Shown: piece after piece, positions 5,874-6,102 of the stretch
Layout of the letters: each line of letters opens with the position of its first letter
Position numbering within the stretch: position 1 is the stretch's first letter
Assembly (NCBI GenBank): GCA_024638585.1
Contig: JAHEKA010000152.1
Location: forward strand, 1-6,102
Direction of reading: 5' to 3'
Length of the DNA stretch: 6,102 nt
Source: Rhodospirillales bacterium
GTDB lineage: Bacteria; Pseudomonadota; Alphaproteobacteria; SMXQ01
Position numbers and translations under genes: made by a program
Notes under the pieces: generated by a model
Told to the model about the DNA's origin: nothing
The model's database searches: none
The model's input: the letters and a program-made list of their open reading frames with translations, nothing else

Positions 5874-6102
5874 GCGAGTTTTCCACCATTGAGGTCGCCC
5901 TCGGACCGCGGTCCTACGACATCCGCGTCGGCTCCGGCCTGATCGCCGAGTCGGGCCACCATGTCGCCCCCTTGCTGGACGGACAGCCCCAGACCAACGG
6001 CGTCATTGTGGTGACCGACGCCAACGTCGCGGCGCACCATTTGGGCGCGGTCCAGGCGTCCCTGGAAAGCGCCGGAATCGGCCACCGCGCCATCGTTCTG
6101 GA
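5870..6102 (+). CDS. aroB: 3-dehydroquinate synthase, N-terminal part (3' end outside window)
   Basis: AroB converts DAHP to 3-dehydroquinate, the second step of the shikimate pathway, using NAD and a divalent metal. Only 77 codons are present, against a usual total of about 360-380, so the metal-binding and catalytic residues lie beyond the window. The visible part shows the family's N-terminal strand pattern (VALGPRSYDIRVGSGLIAE) and the first Rossmann strand (GVIVVTDANVAAHHLG), followed by a helix and a second strand at the window edge (SAGIGHRAIVL). The start is GTG at 5870, overlapping the aroK TGA in the sequence GTGA, with AAGG at 5856-5859 as the likely Shine-Dalgarno (an AAGGA at 5862-5866 is closer). 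The aroK-aroB order with overlap is common in proteobacteria and strongly supports both calls. Confidence 0.94.
   Translation, partial: MSEFSTIEVALGPRSYDIRVGSGLIAESGHHVAPLLDGQPQTNGVIVVTDANVAAHHLGAVQASLESAGIGHRAIVL

Overview
The window looks like an ordinary chromosomal segment of a GC-rich alphaproteobacterium. The protein sequences and the clustering of xerD and accA beside aroK-aroB suggest Rhodospirillales or a close relative, but this is a judgement from familiarity and not a search. Codon use is uniformly GC-rich. I see no insertion sequence, prophage, tRNA, rRNA or CRISPR array.

Layout. Bases 1-501 (+) are the 3' end of secA, closed by its zinc-binding tail. A 16-bp perfect hairpin with a T-run (549-588) separates it from the convergent minus-strand cluster. 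Read in transcription order (right to left), that cluster is: a 46-residue single-pass membrane protein (4957-4817); a 727-residue secreted, Ala/Pro-rich helical protein (4836-2653), whose start codon lies inside the small gene; the tyrosine recombinase xerD (2618-1626); and accA (1565-609). An AT-rich divergent control region (about 4958-5129) lies between this cluster and the plus-strand shikimate pair aroK (5130-5873) and aroB (5870 to the window edge), whose stop and start codons overlap as GTGA.

How the genes work together. AroB and AroK act in the same pathway, making 3-dehydroquinate and phosphorylating shikimate on the way to chorismate, and the overlap implies translational coupling. 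AccA is one carboxyltransferase subunit of acetyl-CoA carboxylase. XerD resolves chromosome dimers with XerC at dif. The two envelope genes are the only ones without an assigned function; the overlap suggests co-translation and perhaps a shared job at the inner membrane/periplasm.

I found no clear new biological system. The items most worth a second look are the small membrane protein and its overlapping secreted partner, and an unusually long basic tail on shikimate kinase. Long open frames opposite accA, xerD and the large secreted gene are GC-rich shadows and were rejected.
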